From assembly GCA_034440455.1 (NCBI GenBank), contig JAWXCB010000119.1, forward strand, positions 1 to 18,445: a stretch of DNA of 18,445 nt, written 5' to 3'. The translations under genes were made by a program, and so were the position numbers. The notes beneath the pieces were generated by a model, which searched no databases, was not told the origin of the DNA, and saw only the letters and a list, made by a program, of their open reading frames with translations. Source of the DNA: JAWXCB01 sp034440455. GTDB lineage: Bacteria; Bacteroidota; Bacteroidia; Chitinophagales; CAIOSU01. Position 1 is the stretch's first letter. Every line of letters begins with the position of its first letter. Of the stretch, positions 1 to 6,214 are shown one piece after another.

Positions 1-500
1 GCTTCAATTAAAAGAGCTACTCCCGAAAAAATGAAAAGATTAAACCACGGGTCAATGATTCCCGACTTGAAATAAAAGTGCGGAAGGAAAGAACCTGTAA
101 ACGCAAAAACCCACAGCCACGCGAAAGTTGTATCGAAATATTTTTTTCCAAAAAAAAAGAGGAGGCTCAATGTGAGAATACCGCAAACGGCATTTGGAAA
201 GCGGGCTGCAAATTCATTCACGCCAAACAATTTCATGGAGAGCGTTTGCAGCCAGAAATACAAAGGTGGCTTTTCCCAAAAGGGCTGAAAGTCAATCTGC
301 ACCCGCGCATAATTTCCCGTTACCAGCATTTCGCGCGCTGACTCGGCAAAGTTGATTTCATCCCAATCAAATAAATGCACCCGTCCGAGAAAAGGAATAA
401 ATAAAACTGCGCCTGTCAGAATGATAAAAAGTGAAGCGGGCAAATGGGAGACAAGAGACAAGAGACGACAGACGAGAGACGAGGGGCGGAGGCTATTCAT
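1..500 (-). CDS. ArnT/PMT-family membrane glycosyltransferase, 3' end beyond the window
   Basis: The first 166 codons of a GT-C-fold glycosyltransferase are visible; the rest lies beyond base 1. Such enzymes transfer a sugar from a polyprenyl-phosphate donor to lipid A or another acceptor on the periplasmic side of the inner membrane. A hydrophobic helix covers residues about 22-40. It is followed by the acidic DWDE motif (residues 45-48) of the first periplasmic loop, the place of the catalytic acidic residue in ArnT/PMT enzymes, and by EKPPLYFW (76-83), typical of the PMT_2 family. The ATG is chosen because it overlaps the TAA of the PAP2 gene by one base (TAATG), which suggests translational coupling. 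Codons 6-17 are made of a 7-bp repeat array, so the extreme N-terminus is probably not conserved. Family assignment is firm; the sugar and acceptor are unknown. Confidence 0.85.
   Translation of the reverse strand, partial: MNSLRPSSLVCRLLSLVSHLPASLFIILTGAVLFIPFLGRVHLFDWDEINFAESAREMLVTGNYARVQIDFQPFWEKPPLYFWLQTLSMKLFGVNEFAARFPNAVCGILTLSLLFFFGKKYFDTTFAWLWVFAFTGSFLPHFYFKSGIIDPWFNLFIFSGVALLIE
449..483 (-). repeat. Heptanucleotide array at the 5' end of the glycosyltransferase gene
   Basis: Read on the minus strand there are five contiguous 7-bp units: CTCGTCT, CTCGTCT, GTCGTCT, CTTGTCT, CTTGTCT. They lie inside the coding region just after the start codon and are translated. The unit matches the second half of the array in lptE (7499-7526). 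Confidence 0.85.
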
Positions 501-1144
501 TACGAGCGCAGATAAATTGAAAAGGATTTATCGCTCAGGGATTGCAGCGTGTTTGTCTTCAAAAACCAAAACCATATCAACGAAGTAACAACAACTCCGA
601 GAATCGCTCCGAAATAGACATCAACAAAAAAATGCTGCGCTAAATAAATCCGCGAAATGCCGCCAATCAACGCCATGAGCAGAAACACAACTCCCCATTT
701 TTTTTCTTTCACCATCAACGACACAAGGCAGAACAGCGAAAATGCGATTGCGCTGTGCCCGGAGGGAAAACTATAACGCGCAAGAATTTTTACCCCTTCC
801 ACAAAATGAAGCGGTTCGCCTGCAAGCAATACACTTGGGCGCGCGACCTCACTGAATACCATCTTTTTTAAAAACTGAACAAGCAGCCCTGTGATAGAAA
901 AACTAAGAATTGCAATCAACGAGTGACGAAAATTTTTCCACGACAATGCAATTCCAAATAAAAGATAGAGTAAGCCGTTGCCAAGCGTGGTGCCGTAATA
1001 AAATAAATAATCAAGGAAAGGGGAGTGGAAGCTGTTTACAAAAAGCACGTCCTGTCCTTTTTCAAAAGTGGCGAATAAAATTCCTCCTGCAATCAAGGCA
1101 ACAGTAAAAGGAACATAAAACCAGGGATTCAAACTCGTTTTCAA
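500..1144 (-). CDS. PAP2-superfamily membrane phosphatase (lipid phosphatase)
   Basis: This 214-residue integral membrane protein carries the three-part PAP2 signature: K94...R102-P103 (a KX7RP form of motif 1), PSGH at 127-130, and S164-R165-X5-H171-X3-D175. The motif 2 and motif 3 histidines are the catalytic pair. Several hydrophobic helices surround them. Relatives dephosphorylate undecaprenyl pyrophosphate, phosphatidylglycerol phosphate or lipid A (PgpB, LpxE, LpxF). Placement between an LPS-export permease and an ArnT-like transferase favours a lipid A or carrier-lipid substrate, but this is inference. The start is TTG, overlapping the TGA of lptF by four bases (TTGA); no ATG is available before residue 95. 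The stop overlaps the next ATG by one base. Confidence 0.9.
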   Translation of the reverse strand: MKTSLNPWFYVPFTVALIAGGILFATFEKGQDVLFVNSFHSPFLDYLFYYGTTLGNGLLYLLFGIALSWKNFRHSLIAILSFSITGLLVQFLKKMVFSEVARPSVLLAGEPLHFVEGVKILARYSFPSGHSAIAFSLFCLVSLMVKEKKWGVVFLLMALIGGISRIYLAQHFFVDVYFGAILGVVVTSLIWFWFLKTNTLQSLSDKSFSIYLRS

Positions 1145-2577
1145 CTTCCGATTTTATGCGCGATGCGTGTAAGAAGTCTGACCAAATAATAATACTTGCC
1201 CGCATTGAATAGCACGGAGTCGCGCATTGCTTTGTAGGTAAGAAAAATGCCCATCGGCAATAACACCGCAGTTGCCATCCAACTGCCTTCCATTGCAGTT
1301 AAAGCGCTTTCTTCTGCCACTTTTTGTCCGGTCATTGTGAGCACATGAAACACGACAAAAAACAAAACGGAAATCACGAGCGGCATCCCCAATCCACCGA
1401 TGCGAATGATGGCGCCCATCGGAGCGCCAATGAAAAACAACACAAAGCACGCAACCGACAGTGTGATTTTTCGATGCCAGGCAAGTTCATGCCTGATTTG
1501 GCTTTTGGTGCGGTAATGCACGTCACGGTCAGCAACGCCCGAGATGCTTTTCACGCTGCGCGCAGAAGCAAGCGAACGCTTCACTACTTCCTCTTTTGCA
1601 ATTTTTGAAAGCGTATCCATCCGCGTGATAAAACATTCATCCGTACTCAGGTTCTTTTCATGAAATAAACTATCTGCATTTATCCGCTTGAAAGAATAAT
1701 ATTGGTTGAGGTTCTCCGCAAAAACTGCTTTCTTTCGTTGAATCTCATTCTTAATTGTATCAATTGAATGTTGAAGCTGGGTTACGTTCAGCATTTCATA
1801 ATGCTTGCGCCAGAATTTTTCATCGGTGCGCTGAAGTGTAAACTGCGAGAGGTCAAAATACTTTTCCCATTTGGTAAAGTAGGTGCGCAGATTTTCAAGA
1901 TTCGTTTCAAGCCCCTGCGATTTCATTTCTGAATATTGCTTCCCCTCAAAAAGCCGCAGCACCAAATAGCGATTGTCCTTCGTCATGAACATCTCGCCTT
2001 TCTCAGCAATCAGCACATTATCATTTCCTTTTCCGCTGGTGTGGTCATACACAAGGATGTCGTAAATCGTTTTGTTATCCGGTTCTTTCTTTCCCACCCT
2101 GATGCTGTAGCCTTCAATTTCATTGTAGAAAATTCCCTCTTTGATATTCAACGCAGGCTTTTGGTGACGCACATCATAAAGCAGTGTGGCGAATTTCAAA
2201 TTCGCTTGCGGAAGAATGTTGTTAGAAAAAATAAAAGCCCCAATGCTGATAAACAGCACCGCCACGACAAGCGCAGCCATAAAGCGCAGCAAAGAAATGC
2301 CCGATGACTTTGCCGCAACCAACTCATAATTCTCTCCGAAATCGCCCAGCGTCATGATGGACGAAAGCAGCACCGCGAGCGGAAGCGCCAAAGGAACAAA
2401 GCTTGCGGATGCGAAAAAAATCAACTCCGCCACGATGTGCCACTCCAATCCTTTGCCCACCAAATCATCAATGTATTTCCAAAGAAATTGCATGACGATG
2501 ATGAACAGCGTGATAAAAAATGTAACGATAAATGGTCCGATGAACTTGCCCAGGACGAGCTTGTCAATTTTTTTCAC
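1141..2577 (-). CDS. LptF/LptG (YjgP/YjgQ) family LPS export permease
   Basis: This 478-residue protein has the layout of LptF/LptG: a block of transmembrane helices at the N-terminus (about 13-35, 50-76, 98-119), a large periplasmic middle region, and C-terminal helices (about 370-455). Recognisable are an N-terminal QFLWKYIDDLVGKG segment, the LPLAVLLSSIMTLGD stretch around residue 65, and a C-terminal FFIGAPMGAIIRIGG stretch. With LptB it forms the inner-membrane ABC transporter that extracts LPS. Bacteroidota often carry single LptF/G-type proteins, so I do not choose between F and G. The start is GTG directly after an in-frame TAA; the N-terminal MKKIDKL matches family members. It heads an operon with the PAP2 and glycosyltransferase genes. 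The periplasmic part is long (about 250 residues), as is usual in this phylum. Confidence 0.93.
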   Translation of the reverse strand: MKKIDKLVLGKFIGPFIVTFFITLFIIVMQFLWKYIDDLVGKGLEWHIVAELIFFASASFVPLALPLAVLLSSIMTLGDFGENYELVAAKSSGISLLRFMAALVVAVLFISIGAFIFSNNILPQANLKFATLLYDVRHQKPALNIKEGIFYNEIEGYSIRVGKKEPDNKTIYDILVYDHTSGKGNDNVLIAEKGEMFMTKDNRYLVLRLFEGKQYSEMKSQGLETNLENLRTYFTKWEKYFDLSQFTLQRTDEKFWRKHYEMLNVTQLQHSIDTIKNEIQRKKAVFAENLNQYYSFKRINADSLFHEKNLSTDECFITRMDTLSKIAKEEVVKRSLASARSVKSISGVADRDVHYRTKSQIRHELAWHRKITLSVACFVLFFIGAPMGAIIRIGGLGMPLVISVLFFVVFHVLTMTGQKVAEESALTAMEGSWMATAVLLPMGIFLTYKAMRDSVLFNAGKYYYLVRLLTRIAHKIGS

Positions 2578-2587
2578 TTAATTTGGA

Positions 2588-3220
2588 TTGACCGTGAAGC
2601 CGGGCGTAAAAATACAGTTTTCAGCAAAGGAGCTTCGGCTCATAAATGATACTTCCTTTCTTTTATCAAAGCGGGTAATTACGGAGAAGACCTGCAATTT
2701 ATTGCATGGGTTAAAAGAAACACTCGCAGCATCTCCCATCCACCGCACATTTCCATTTCCTGCCGGCACTGATTTTCATCAAGGAAAAATTACACGTGGT
2801 GAAAACCTGAAAGGGCTTCCTTATTTAGTCTTGGATTTCCCCCGCCTCTTTGAGCAGGACAATATCTTTGCTTTTCGCACGATGTTTTGGTGGGGAAATT
2901 ATTTTTCATTCACGCTGCATCTCAAAGGAAAAGCATTGAAGCAATTCGGAGAGCCTTTGTTGAAAAATCTTTCAAAACAAAAAAAGAAAGACTTGCTTGT
3001 TTACCTGGGGGAAGATGAATGGGAACATGATTTGTCGAATGAAGGATACGTTCCTTATTCTAAGGAGCTAAATGAAATTATTCAAAAGCAAGGCTTTTTG
3101 AAGCTGAGCAGAAAAATTGCAGTAAGCGATTTTGAGAAATTGAATACAGAAGGACTGAAAACTTACAACCTTCTTCTTTCACCCTCTGTTATCGCAAGAG
3201 TTCCGCAGGGACTCTTGTGA
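2588..3220 (+). CDS. Conserved-looking protein of unknown function
   Basis: I do not recognise a named family. The 210-residue product is soluble-looking, with no signal peptide and no membrane helix. It is rich in aromatic residues in its centre (FRTMFWWGNYFSFTLHL around 97-113) and has an acidic patch (GEDEWEHD, about 142-149). It resembles a hypothetical protein that I associate with Bacteroidota genomes, which is a weak memory rather than a search result. The start is uncertain: TTG at 2588 gives the longest frame, GTG at 2594 is an alternative, and no in-frame ATG lies near the 5' end. The gene is divergent from lptF with only 10 bp between the proposed starts. Its last codons and stop lie inside a hairpin (3188-3224). 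Confidence 0.7.
   Translation: MTVKPGVKIQFSAKELRLINDTSFLLSKRVITEKTCNLLHGLKETLAASPIHRTFPFPAGTDFHQGKITRGENLKGLPYLVLDFPRLFEQDNIFAFRTMFWWGNYFSFTLHLKGKALKQFGEPLLKNLSKQKKKDLLVYLGEDEWEHDLSNEGYVPYSKELNEIIQKQGFLKLSRKIAVSDFEKLNTEGLKTYNLLLSPSVIARVPQGLL
2607..2614 (-). promoter_or_regulatory. Possible -7 element for the lptF operon
   Basis: On the minus strand TATTTTTA followed by CGCCC lies 29 bases before the GTG of lptF. It resembles the Bacteroidota -7 box TAnnTTTG with the last base changed. The same TAnnTTTA form occurs before miaB and nnr. No clear TTTG -33 box was found. If real, it sits inside the start of the divergent gene. Confidence 0.35.
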
Positions 3221-3224
3221 TAAC
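3188..3224. repeat. Hairpin spanning the stop codon of the 2588-3220 gene
   Basis: GTTATC-G-CAAGAGT (3188-3201) pairs with ACTCTTG-T-GATAAC (3211-3224) around a 9-base loop. This is a 14-bp stem with one G/T position that becomes a wobble pair in RNA. It includes the last coding codons and the TGA. There is no T-run after it, so a classic intrinsic terminator is unlikely. Confidence 0.75.
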
Positions 3225-3250
3225 AAAGGGCATCTTGTGGGAAAGCTTAA

Positions 3251-3300
3251 TGTCTCGTCCTAAAATAGGTTTTTGTGTAAACCTATTTTAGGACGAGACA
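3251..3300. repeat. Perfect 22-bp inverted repeat (MITE- or IS-end-like, possible bidirectional terminator)
   Basis: Arms 3251-3272 and 3279-3300 are exact reverse complements of 22 bp, separated by the 6-base loop TTGTGT. The outer ends read TGTCTCGTCC and GGACGAGACA, so the unit begins TG and ends CA like many insertion-sequence termini. It sits between two convergent genes and could also stop transcription in both directions, although only a short T-run (GTTTT) follows. No target-site duplication is evident. Confidence 0.85.
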
Positions 3301-3305
3301 GTTTT

Positions 3306-3329
3306 CACTTCCCTGCGCGGGCTGATGAA
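3306..3329. repeat. Direct repeat, copy 1 of 2
   Basis: This 24-bp segment, which ends GGGCTGATGAA, matches 4273-4296 at 22 of 24 positions in the same orientation. It directly follows the 22-bp inverted repeat. The two copies bracket the brnTA pair and the dehydrogenase remnant. Confidence 0.75.
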
Positions 3330-3343
3330 AGCAACCTGCAAAT

Positions 3344-3553
3344 CTAAGCCGCGTGTTTTTTGGAGCGATGAAGCAGTTTAGCAACCGCCCGCAGCATTTC
3401 ATTCACTGAGCCGGAATCGGGAAAGACCTTTGCAACATCAGCATCAAGCGCAACAAGATTGGTTCCCGTAGCAAATTGCTTCGCATATTTCCCCCTGGTT
3501 CCCTTGCTGAAATCATATTCAGGCAATAAATCAGGTACTGGTTTATTCTTCAT
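3344..3553 (-). CDS. brnA: BrnA-like antitoxin
   Basis: This 69-residue protein begins MKNKPVPDLLPEYDFSKG and has the YDFSKGTRGKY motif typical of the antitoxin paired with BrnT. It then has a predicted strand (TNLVALDADV) and helices ending VNEMLRAVAKLLHRSK, consistent with a ribbon-helix-helix DNA-binding fold. BrnA neutralises the BrnT ribonuclease and represses its own promoter in studied pairs. A longer frame runs upstream to 3634, but the ATG at 3553 matches the family, has a purine-rich stretch (GAAAAGAAAGAAAAC) before it, and overlaps the toxin's 3' end by 11 bases, the usual arrangement. The antitoxin appears intact although the toxin frame is interrupted. Confidence 0.85.
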   Translation of the reverse strand: MKNKPVPDLLPEYDFSKGTRGKYAKQFATGTNLVALDADVAKVFPDSGSVNEMLRAVAKLLHRSKKHAA

Positions 3554-3818
3554 ACTGTTTTCTTTCTTTTCGTGATGCCTTTCTTGCGCTGATGATGCGA
3601 ATACGTTCACCCCGCTCGGTATGCACCACCACAATGAGATGATTCTTCACTGACTTTCCAAGAGTGATTTTTCGCTTTTCCTGCTCTGAATGAGCCATGT
3701 CATCAATTGTTAGGGAACGCTCATCTCTAAATACCGTTGCCGCTTCTTCAAATGCAACCTTATGTTTCAAGACATTCGTTCTTGCTTTATTGATGTTCCA
3801 CTAAAAAAAAAGTCCCAT
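3543..3818 (-). pseudogene. brnT: BrnT-type toxin with an in-frame amber stop at codon 6
   Basis: From ATG at 3818 the frame reads MGLFF, then TAG (3801-3803), then WNINKARTNVLKHKVAFEEA and onward, 91 codons in all. This is the expected BrnT length and alignment: the family starts around F-E-W-D, keeps K..N..KH before FEEA, and ends with the VVVHTERG, IRIISARKA and ERKQYEE segments seen here. One base change (GAG to TAG) would explain the stop. BrnT is a ribonuclease-type toxin. A shortened 75-residue product from TTG at 3770 is possible but would lack the first strand. A run of nine T's just before the stop also makes a sequencing error conceivable. Confidence 0.8.
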
Positions 3819-4016
3819 TATATCTTTTCAACTCTTGTTCAAAGCTACAAAATATCTTCCGCCATTCTGAATTAGAAACACGCAATGACGATTTGATTCC
3901 TTTCGGTGAATAGATTTCGATGAACTTCTGGCAAAGGCGCTACCAGTATGACTTGATGCAGAAACGAAATCAGTACGCGCCACCTACCGCTTATTTTAAG
4001 GAACATATCCATTTAA
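3819..4016. other. Region without an assignable gene
   Basis: Between brnT and the dehydrogenase remnant I see no recognisable gene. On the minus strand an open frame without ATG runs from 3939 to a TAA at 3787 and ends ...GTFFLVEHQ; it looks protein-like and may be the tail of a lost gene. On the plus strand a 56-codon ATG frame spans 3920-4090. Neither resembles a family I know. Confidence 0.4.
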
Positions 4017-4220
4017 TTATGGACGCACCACCCATCCCGCAATGGCGATGCCCACGCCCCTCGGCAGGAACTTTATCAGCGCTTCATTAATCCAGTTGAT
4101 GATCCCGGGAGTTACACTTCGCTTTCTTGAAAACATGTCTTGAATGCCGATGCGTGTCACTTTGTGCGCTGGCATCATTGTCATCTCCACCAGTCCCCCC
4201 TGTTCAATCAAGTGTTCCAT
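4017..4220 (-). pseudogene. 3' remnant of a short-chain dehydrogenase/reductase
   Basis: The frame ending at 4017 encodes about 67 residues that resemble the C-terminal end of SDR oxidoreductases: MMPAHKVTRIGIQDMF, then RKRSVTPGIINWINE, then LIKFLPRGVGIAIAGW. In intact members this follows the Rossmann fold and lid and closes the substrate pocket. The nucleotide-binding and catalytic (Ser-Tyr-Lys) regions are absent. The frame stays open upstream to 4340, but that part does not look like SDR sequence and lies in hairpin-rich DNA. The gene was apparently cut near 4220, so it cannot encode an active enzyme. Confidence 0.65.
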
Positions 4221-4233
4221 GCTCCTCTTGCGC

Positions 4234-4400
4234 GTGTGCACACTTGGTTGCTGCCATCGGCAGAAGTGTTTCCACTTCCGTGCGTGGGCTGATGAAGTCG
4301 CTCGCGTCCCGCGAGTGAATATTTTCTCTGCCTCCGGCATCCTTTAATCAACAAGCAGGCAAGATGCCTGATAAAACTTCACTCGCCAGAGGCGAGCGAA
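4234..4400. repeat. Cluster of small hairpins/palindromes
   Basis: There is a 10-bp perfect palindrome GTGTGCACAC (4234-4243). ACACTT (4240-4245) pairs with AAGTGT (4264-4269), enclosing CTGCC-ATC-GGCAG (4251-4263). CAGGCA-AGA-TGCCTG lies at 4356-4370 and CTCGCC-AGA-GGCGAG at 4382-4396, two stems with the same AGA loop. The stretch 4221-4568 holds no gene that I can support. Confidence 0.65.
4273..4296. repeat. Direct repeat, copy 2 of 2
   Basis: This matches 3306-3329 at 22 of 24 positions, in the same orientation and 967 bp away. See copy 1. Confidence 0.75.
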
Positions 4401-4472
4401 GGCAGGGGGATGTTTGTTTCCTGATTTACACAAGCGGACGCTTGCGCGAGAAGGGTAAATGCTCTACGGCAC

Positions 4473-4507
4473 AATTCGTAATTCCTAATTCGTAATTTTT
4501 AATTCCT
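4473..4507 (+). repeat. Heptanucleotide array upstream of miaB
   Basis: Five contiguous 7-bp units: AATTCGT, AATTCCT, AATTCGT, AATTTTT, AATTCCT. It ends 61 bp before the miaB start. Confidence 0.85.
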
Positions 4508-4545
4508 TCTCTCTGCCACTCTGTCACTTCCGCCTGAAAATTCCT

Positions 4546-4553
4546 TAATTTTA
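4546..4553 (+). promoter_or_regulatory. Possible -7 element for miaB
   Basis: TAATTTTA followed by CGTCC lies 15 bases before the miaB ATG. It is one base from TAnnTTTG and nearly the same as the element before lptF. No convincing -33 TTTG is visible. Confidence 0.35.
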
Positions 4554-4568
4554 CGTCCCCTTTTCACA

Positions 4569-6104
4569 ATGCAGGAGAACGCTGAACTATTGAATGCCCT
4601 CACGAAAGTGATTGACGAAACCCGCCAGGGAGAAGCGTTTGCGCCAGCAAATGCTGCGCAAGGTAAAACCGGAAAACGCTTTTACATGGAGAGCTATGGC
4701 TGCTCGATGAATTTCAGCGACAGCGAAATTGTGGCTGCGCTGCTGATGGAAAAGGGCTTTCAGCCGATACAGGAACATACGAATGCCGACCTGATTCTTA
4801 TTAATACCTGCTCTATCCGCGAGAATGCCGAACAGCGTGTGCGCAAGCGGCTCACGGAGTTCAAATCTATAAAGAAACACAAGCCTGAAGTGCTTGTCGG
4901 CATTCTTGGCTGCATGGCGGAACGCCTGAAAGAGAAGCTGCTGGAAGAAGAAAAGCTCGTTGACATTGTGATTGGTCCTGATGCTTACCGCGATTTGCCC
5001 AAGCTGATTGAGGAAGCCGGAACGGGACAAAAAGCAGTGAACGTACTGCTTTCAAGAGAGGAAACATATAGCGATGTGAGTCCGGTGCGGTTGACCAGCA
5101 ACGGGATTTCTGCATTCATCACCATCATGCGCGGGTGCGATAATATGTGCTCGTTTTGTGTAGTGCCGTTCACACGCGGCAGAGAGCGGAGCCGCGAGCC
5201 GCAATCAATCATCAAGGAGGCAAGGCAGTTATTTGAGCAGGGTTACCGCGAAGTGACGTTGCTCGGACAAAACGTGGACTCCTATCAATGGAGCGCGAAC
5301 TATCCTTCTAAAAAAGATATTCTCAAAGCAAAGGCGTTGCGTCATATTGAGCAAAGCGAAGTATCTCCTGCTTCAAGTGAGGGATTCTTCGCTGGCGCTC
5401 AGAATGACGAAACAGAAACAAGCTTTGCGCAGTTGCTTGCTTTGGTAGCGCAAATCCATCCTGATTTGCGCGTGCGTTTTTCCACCTCCAATCCGCGAGA
5501 TATGACAGATGAAGTGCTGCACACGATTGCGCAATATGAAAACATCTGCAAGCATGTTCATCTGCCGGTGCAATCAGGCAGTTCAGCGATTTTGGAAAAG
5601 ATGAATCGCGGGCACCACCGCGAGTTTTACAAGGAGCGTATCGAAGCGATTCGAACGATCATTCCCGGTTGCGGAATTACTACGGATATTATCACCGGCT
5701 TTTGCACGGAAACAGAAGATGACCACAACGAAACTAGGAGCCTGATGGAGTGGGTGAATTTCGATTGGGCGTTTATGTTTTTTTATTCCGAACGACCGGG
5801 CACCATGGCGGAGCGCAAGTTTGAAGATGATATTCCGGAGGAAATCAAAAGACGCAGACTGAGCGAGGTGATTGCAGTGCAGCGAAAGTCTTCCATCATA
5901 AGCAATGAGATGGATATTGGAAAGACATTTAAAGTATTGGCAGAAGGCGTTTCAAAAAAATCAGACAAAGAACTTGTGGGACGAAACTCACAGAACAAAT
6001 CTGTTGTTTTCCCGATGAAAGATTTTAAGCCCGGTGATTATGTGCAGGTGAAAGTGACAAGTTCTACTGCGGGAACATTAATCGGGGAGGCGGTAAATAT
6101 TTAG
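4569..6104 (+). CDS. miaB: tRNA-2-methylthio-N6-dimethylallyladenosine synthase MiaB
   Basis: This radical-SAM methylthiotransferase converts i6A37 to ms2i6A37 in tRNAs that read UNN codons. The N-terminal UPF0004 domain holds the three cysteines of the auxiliary 4Fe-4S cluster (C45 in ESYGCSMN, C81 in NTCSIRE, C115 in LGCMAE). The radical-SAM CX3CX2C motif is C190, C194, C197 in RGCDNMCSFC. HLPVQSGSS and TDIITGFCTETE follow in the SAM domain, and a C-terminal TRAM domain (about 445-511, with GRNSQNK) binds RNA. At 511 residues it is longer than usual, because residues about 244-284 form an insertion after NVDSY. Residues 258-280 of it are encoded by a palindromic repeat. ATG at 4569 is the only good start. 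The neighbours are miaB, sigma-54 activator, lptE and secG, an order I associate with Bacteroidota. Confidence 0.97.
   Translation: MQENAELLNALTKVIDETRQGEAFAPANAAQGKTGKRFYMESYGCSMNFSDSEIVAALLMEKGFQPIQEHTNADLILINTCSIRENAEQRVRKRLTEFKSIKKHKPEVLVGILGCMAERLKEKLLEEEKLVDIVIGPDAYRDLPKLIEEAGTGQKAVNVLLSREETYSDVSPVRLTSNGISAFITIMRGCDNMCSFCVVPFTRGRERSREPQSIIKEARQLFEQGYREVTLLGQNVDSYQWSANYPSKKDILKAKALRHIEQSEVSPASSEGFFAGAQNDETETSFAQLLALVAQIHPDLRVRFSTSNPRDMTDEVLHTIAQYENICKHVHLPVQSGSSAILEKMNRGHHREFYKERIEAIRTIIPGCGITTDIITGFCTETEDDHNETRSLMEWVNFDWAFMFFYSERPGTMAERKFEDDIPEEIKRRRLSEVIAVQRKSSIISNEMDIGKTFKVLAEGVSKKSDKELVGRNSQNKSVVFPMKDFKPGDYVQVKVTSSTAGTLIGEAVNI
5341..5408 (+). repeat. 68-bp imperfect palindrome inserted in frame in miaB
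   Basis: The left arm (5341-5368) and the reverse complement of the right arm (5381-5408) share the blocks GTCAT, TGAGC, GCGAAG and ATC in the same order, with a 12-base spacer. The sequence belongs to the widespread bacterial repeat recognised by GTCATTCTGAGC..AGCGAAGAATC. It is translated as residues 258-280 of MiaB without a stop. Confidence 0.85.
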
Positions 6105-6126
6105 AATGAAAACTGTTTCAAATATT

Positions 6127-6161
6127 GCCTCACCCCGCCCCTCTCCAAAGGAGAGGAGTCC
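6127..6161 (+). repeat. Dispersed GC-rich hairpin repeat, copy 1
   Basis: The unit starts GCCTCACCCC and ends GGAGTCC and contains CCTCTCC-AAA-GGAGAGG (6140-6156). A second copy in the same orientation is at 12254-12293. It lies between miaB and the next gene and could act as a weak terminator, but no T-run follows. Confidence 0.8.
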
Positions 6162-6179
6162 GAACAGTATTACCTTTTC

Positions 6180-6214
6180 GCTTACAACTTAAAACTTAAA
6201 ACTTAAAACTGTTT
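6180..6214 (+). repeat. Heptanucleotide array just before the sigma-54 activator gene
   Basis: Units GCTTACA, then ACTTAAA three times, then ACTGTTT, all in one 7-bp phase. The last unit ends on the first base of the TTG start codon. Confidence 0.85.

Noticed and set aside
449..483. CRISPR array suspected from short regular repeats
   Set aside because: Units are 7 bp with no spacers, and no cas genes are present; these are microsatellite-type arrays.
4587..5030. Long minus-strand open frame inside miaB
   Set aside because: It lies antisense to the well-supported miaB coding region and has no recognisable domain.
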